The notes below the pieces were generated by a model. That model saw only the letters and a program-made list of their open reading frames with translations, had not been told where the DNA came from and ran no database searches. Made by a program: the position numbers and the translations under genes. Of a DNA stretch of 9,294 bases, positions 7,555 to 9,294 are shown one piece after another (position 1 is the stretch's first letter; each line of letters opens with the position of its first letter). The DNA lies in NCBI GenBank assembly GCA_945787595.1, contig CALZJV010000419.1:1-9294 (forward strand), in the 5' to 3' direction. Source of the stretch: an uncultured Desulfobacterales bacterium. GTDB taxonomy: Bacteria; Desulfobacterota; Desulfobacteria; Desulfobacterales; JAFDCJ01.

Positions 7555-8178
7555 TTAAGTTACTGCATAATTATTTCGCACCCACCACATTTCCAGCATG
7601 GCCCTGATGGTGACAAAACCAAAAACCACCCCGAAAAGACCTCCCCCGGGGATATGAAGCCAGAAGAAAACCGGAGAAATATATATTTTCAGCCAGATGG
7701 CGGCAATATCAATGAAAACACCGACAAAAGGCAGTACGACCAGCCAGGACCGAGTTCTAATCCCAAGATCCAGAAATAGGGTAATGGCACCCATAATAAT
7801 AAAAATCATGTTCATCCCGAAAAAATGAATATGGGTCCATTTAAGGATCCAGACGAACTGTTCTGAGTGAAGAATCGAAGGTTCATCAGCCTCCATTACT
7901 GCTAGCTCCTCGGCAAACAGATCGCCGCGGCCCCGGTCATTTGCGGCAGCTTCATCAGTTTGTTCCATTTCCTGCGTCGATTTGCTGCCCCGGTGTTCCA
8001 TCTGCGAAGACGAAAAGAAGGTTGGTATAATGTCATGCACGATGATCTGTCCCATGGCACCGGCCATCGCGAGCGCCATGGTTAGAATAACCGCTGAGAC
8101 CAATGCTTTGGCCGGTATTGGAAACGTTTTAAGTTTTGGCCAGTTTGGGTTTTGATTTTCAATATTTTTCGTGTTCAA
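7555..8178 (-). CDS. Uncharacterised four-helix membrane protein with T-H-I-H motif
   Basis: A 207-residue protein I do not recognise. Predicted helices are at about 24-46, 119-138, 144-163 and 177-196. Between helices 1 and 2 lies a hydrophilic, acidic stretch (about 55-105), probably on one side of the membrane. At the start of helix 2 is WTHIHFFGMN (H116, H118); further histidines at H48, H104 and H175 lie near membrane borders. Such histidines could bind haem or metal, but nothing in the sequence proves it. The start appears to be TTG at 8178, with AAGGAG about 11 nt upstream; no ATG or GTG fits before helix 1. Second gene of the cluster, 79 bp after the DUF6488-like gene, with no terminator visible between them. 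Its conserved-looking place beside an oxidase and channel suggests a role in redox or metal handling at the inner membrane. Confidence 0.8.
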   Translation of the reverse strand: MNTKNIENQNPNWPKLKTFPIPAKALVSAVILTMALAMAGAMGQIIVHDIIPTFFSSSQMEHRGSKSTQEMEQTDEAAANDRGRGDLFAEELAVMEADEPSILHSEQFVWILKWTHIHFFGMNMIFIIMGAITLFLDLGIRTRSWLVVLPFVGVFIDIAAIWLKIYISPVFFWLHIPGGGLFGVVFGFVTIRAMLEMWWVRNNYAVT

Positions 8179-8257
8179 TTGGTAAAGGCTCCTTTCTTAT
8201 TCACAGATTGATTCCAATAGTCTGCCAACGATGCCGTCGAGATTTGATGATAAGCTC

Positions 8258-8614
8258 TCACTGACCGGTAAAGTTGGATCCGACGTACTTTCCATTTGAA
8301 TTAAAAAAGATGTATACCGCCTTGGGATCTCCTTCTTTGCGCTGAAAAGAAACGACGACCTCATCATTGCCCTTATTTTTTCGTTTTGAAATAGCTACGT
8401 TTTCTAGACCGGTTTCCCAGCTCTGATCCAGTTTACCTTTGGTGACAAGTTGATCGAATAGCTTTGTCGCTTTTTGCAGCGCCTGTAATTGAGTGAATTT
8501 ATCTGAGTGTTTACCGCCATGTCCAAATGCAAACGTCGTGGAGGTGATTAAAACAAGGATTAACAAGCAAATTTGCGGTAATTTTTTTGTCTCAAATGGA
8601 TGTTTATATTCCAT
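8258..8614 (-). CDS. DUF6488-like periplasmic protein
   Basis: A 118-residue exported protein. A signal peptide covers about 1-29 (QICLLILVLITSTTFA), and the mature protein begins FGHGGKHSDK with a short His cluster (H32, H36). The rest matches what I know of DUF6488: an N-terminal helix with LVTKGKLDQSW, a central EVVVSFQ strand, and the closing YIFFNSNGKYVGSNFTGQ (family form: Y-x-F-x-S-x-DG-x-Y-x-A-x-N-F-T-G). The fold is small and PepSY-like in feel; no biochemical role is known. It is the first gene after the sigma-54 promoter, with a strong GGAGGTAACGATC ribosome site before the ATG, so it is probably the most highly made product. Members often sit near metal-efflux genes, which fits this cluster. 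Family assignment is from memory of the C-terminal pattern. Confidence 0.8.
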   Translation of the reverse strand: MEYKHPFETKKLPQICLLILVLITSTTFAFGHGGKHSDKFTQLQALQKATKLFDQLVTKGKLDQSWETGLENVAISKRKNKGNDEVVVSFQRKEGDPKAVYIFFNSNGKYVGSNFTGQ

Positions 8615-8669
8615 GATCGTTACCTCCTTCTCTAATAATTTTTCATCAACTCATTTTTATAATTGTTTT

Positions 8670-8685
8670 TGCATCAATTATGCCA
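8670..8685 (-). promoter_or_regulatory. Sigma-54 (-24/-12) promoter of the oxidase cluster
   Basis: On the minus strand TGGCATAATTGATGCA matches the sigma-54 consensus (TGGCACG-N4-TTGCA): GG and GC are both present with exactly 10 nt between them, and the -24 block is 5/6. The -12 element is about 57 nt upstream of the ATG at 8614; expected transcription start is near 8659, leaving a leader of about 45 nt with a strong ribosome site. Such promoters need an activator of the kind encoded at 2881-4202. Confidence 0.65.
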
Positions 8686-8732
8686 CCTTTAGAAACCCGT
8701 TGCCGCTATTTTATAAAGCTTCTTATCTAAGA

Positions 8733-8764
8733 TTGGCAACCTCTGGCTGTGATTTGGCAGCCAA
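8733..8764. promoter_or_regulatory. Candidate activator-binding sites: two TTGG-N3-CC boxes 21 bp apart
   Basis: TTGGCAACCTC (8733-8743) and the perfect palindrome TTGGCAGCCAA (8754-8764) have starts 21 bp apart, two helical turns. Relative to the predicted sigma-54 start site they are centred near -79 and -100, the usual zone for enhancer sites. A third fit, TTGGGAACCAT, is at 858-868 ahead of the kinase. One full palindrome of this pattern also occurs by chance inside the kinase gene (2480-2490), so the pattern alone is not specific. Confidence 0.4.
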
Positions 8765-8798
8765 TTTTATCATATTGATTTCGGGGAAGGGTGGATAG

Positions 8799-8851
8799 AA
8801 AATTCGCATTTTTTACCCCGTCCGCAACCTCCCCTGTGAAAAAAATTCGCA
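8799..8851 (+). repeat. Short direct repeat AAAATTCGCA (two copies, 43 bp apart)
   Basis: AAAATTCGCA occurs at 8799-8808 and 8842-8851, in the gap between the GGDEF gene end (8906) and the promoter at 8685. Spacing is about four helical turns. No gene or clear terminator is seen in 8765-8905. The copies may be chance in AT-rich DNA or sites for another regulator. Confidence 0.3.
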
Positions 8852-8905
8852 GAGGAAAAATATAGACCGTGAATACAGCGACCAGCAGGAAAACCGACCC
8901 CGAGG

Positions 8906-9294
8906 TTAGGAGGAATGATAAACGATACCCTTTTTTTCCTTCTTCATTTGGTATAGCGCTTCATCGGCACTTTTAAGCAGCATGTCGGAGCTGTGAACAC
9001 GTTTATCTTCTGTGGAAGCTATTCCGAAGCTGATAGAAAATGGGATTTTATCCTTTCCCCATACCAGCGGATGGTCGAACAAATAGTTCTGTAAACGCTT
9101 CAGCATTTTTCTAGCGCTTTTTGCGGTCGTCTCCGGCAGGATGTGCACAAATTCATCACCGGCAAAGCGCGCTGCCACATCAGAGCCCCTGCTCATCTCA
9201 AGCAGGAGCCCTGCCAGATATTTCAATAACTCATCGCCCGCATTATGGCCGAATGTGTCATTAACTTTCTTGAAATCGTTTACATCAATAAAAA
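8906..9294 (-). CDS. GGDEF-domain diguanylate cyclase, C-terminal part (5' end outside window)
   Basis: The frame is open to the right edge and ends at TAA 8908-8906, giving about 129 residues of a GGDEF domain. From the edge it reads FIDVNDFKKVNDTFGHNAG, the metal-binding first strand and the helix after it. The active-site loop is RFAGDEF, with Ala in place of the first Gly, a tolerated variant. The product-inhibition I-site RxxD (RGSD) stands exactly five residues before AGDEF. Downstream, FSISFGIAS and the closing ADEALYQMKKEKKG are typical. It should make cyclic di-GMP from two GTP and be feedback-inhibited. Its sensory N-terminus is not in the window, so the signal is unknown. It is transcribed in the same direction as the oxidase cluster but 291 bp apart, with a separate promoter between, so it is probably not part of that operon. 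Confidence 0.92.
   Translation of the reverse strand, partial: FIDVNDFKKVNDTFGHNAGDELLKYLAGLLLEMSRGSDVAARFAGDEFVHILPETTAKSARKMLKRLQNYLFDHPLVWGKDKIPFSISFGIASTEDKRVHSSDMLLKSADEALYQMKKEKKGIVYHSS

Noticed and set aside
8768..8780. IHF-like sequence (minus strand AATCAATATGATA, one mismatch)
   Set aside because: It lies upstream of the proposed activator sites and not between them and the promoter, and such matches are common in AT-rich DNA.

Overview
The window is 9.3 kb from a Gram-negative bacterium. It encodes lipoproteins, a TolC-type outer-membrane channel, a Tat-exported oxidase and a sigma-54-type two-component system. Moderate GC and this gene mix would fit Desulfobacterota (former Deltaproteobacteria), but that placement is inference only.

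Layout. Positions 1-490 (+): a TlpA/ResA-like thioredoxin whose frame is open to the left edge. Positions 491-1072: no intact gene; it holds a decayed C-terminal fragment of a histidine kinase (- strand, 552-833), then a hairpin and a weak -24/-12-like element ahead of the next gene. Positions 1073-4202 (+): a ZraS-like sensor kinase with a Met/His-rich periplasmic loop, overlapping by 4 nt (ATGA) a ZraR-like sigma-54 activator. The activator is broken near 3700-3720 by an apparent loss of about 40 nt, which removes the sensor I region and shifts the frame. Positions 8614-4267 (- strand, convergent with the kinase): a five-gene cluster in the order DUF6488-like periplasmic protein, four-helix membrane protein, small Met/His-rich lipoprotein, TolC-family outer-membrane lipoprotein, two-domain multicopper oxidase. 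Positions 9294-8906 (-): the C-terminal part of a GGDEF diguanylate cyclase entering from the right edge.

How it may work together. A good sigma-54 (-24/-12) promoter, TGGCATAATTGATGCA, lies 55 bp upstream of the first gene of the five-gene cluster. Two TTGG-N3-CC boxes 21 bp apart sit about 80 and 100 bp upstream of its expected start site, where activator binding sites normally lie. The adjacent kinase/activator pair is of the type that uses such promoters. The simplest reading is a periplasmic metal-stress module, most likely copper or silver: the kinase senses metal through its Met/His loop, and the activator switches on a periplasmic oxidase, metal-binding lipoproteins and an outer-membrane channel. 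The window carries no RND pump, membrane-fusion protein or P-type ATPase, so this is not a standard Cus or Cop operon. As read, the activator is non-functional, which is either a real regulatory lesion or a sequence error. No tRNA, rRNA, CRISPR array or insertion sequence was seen.
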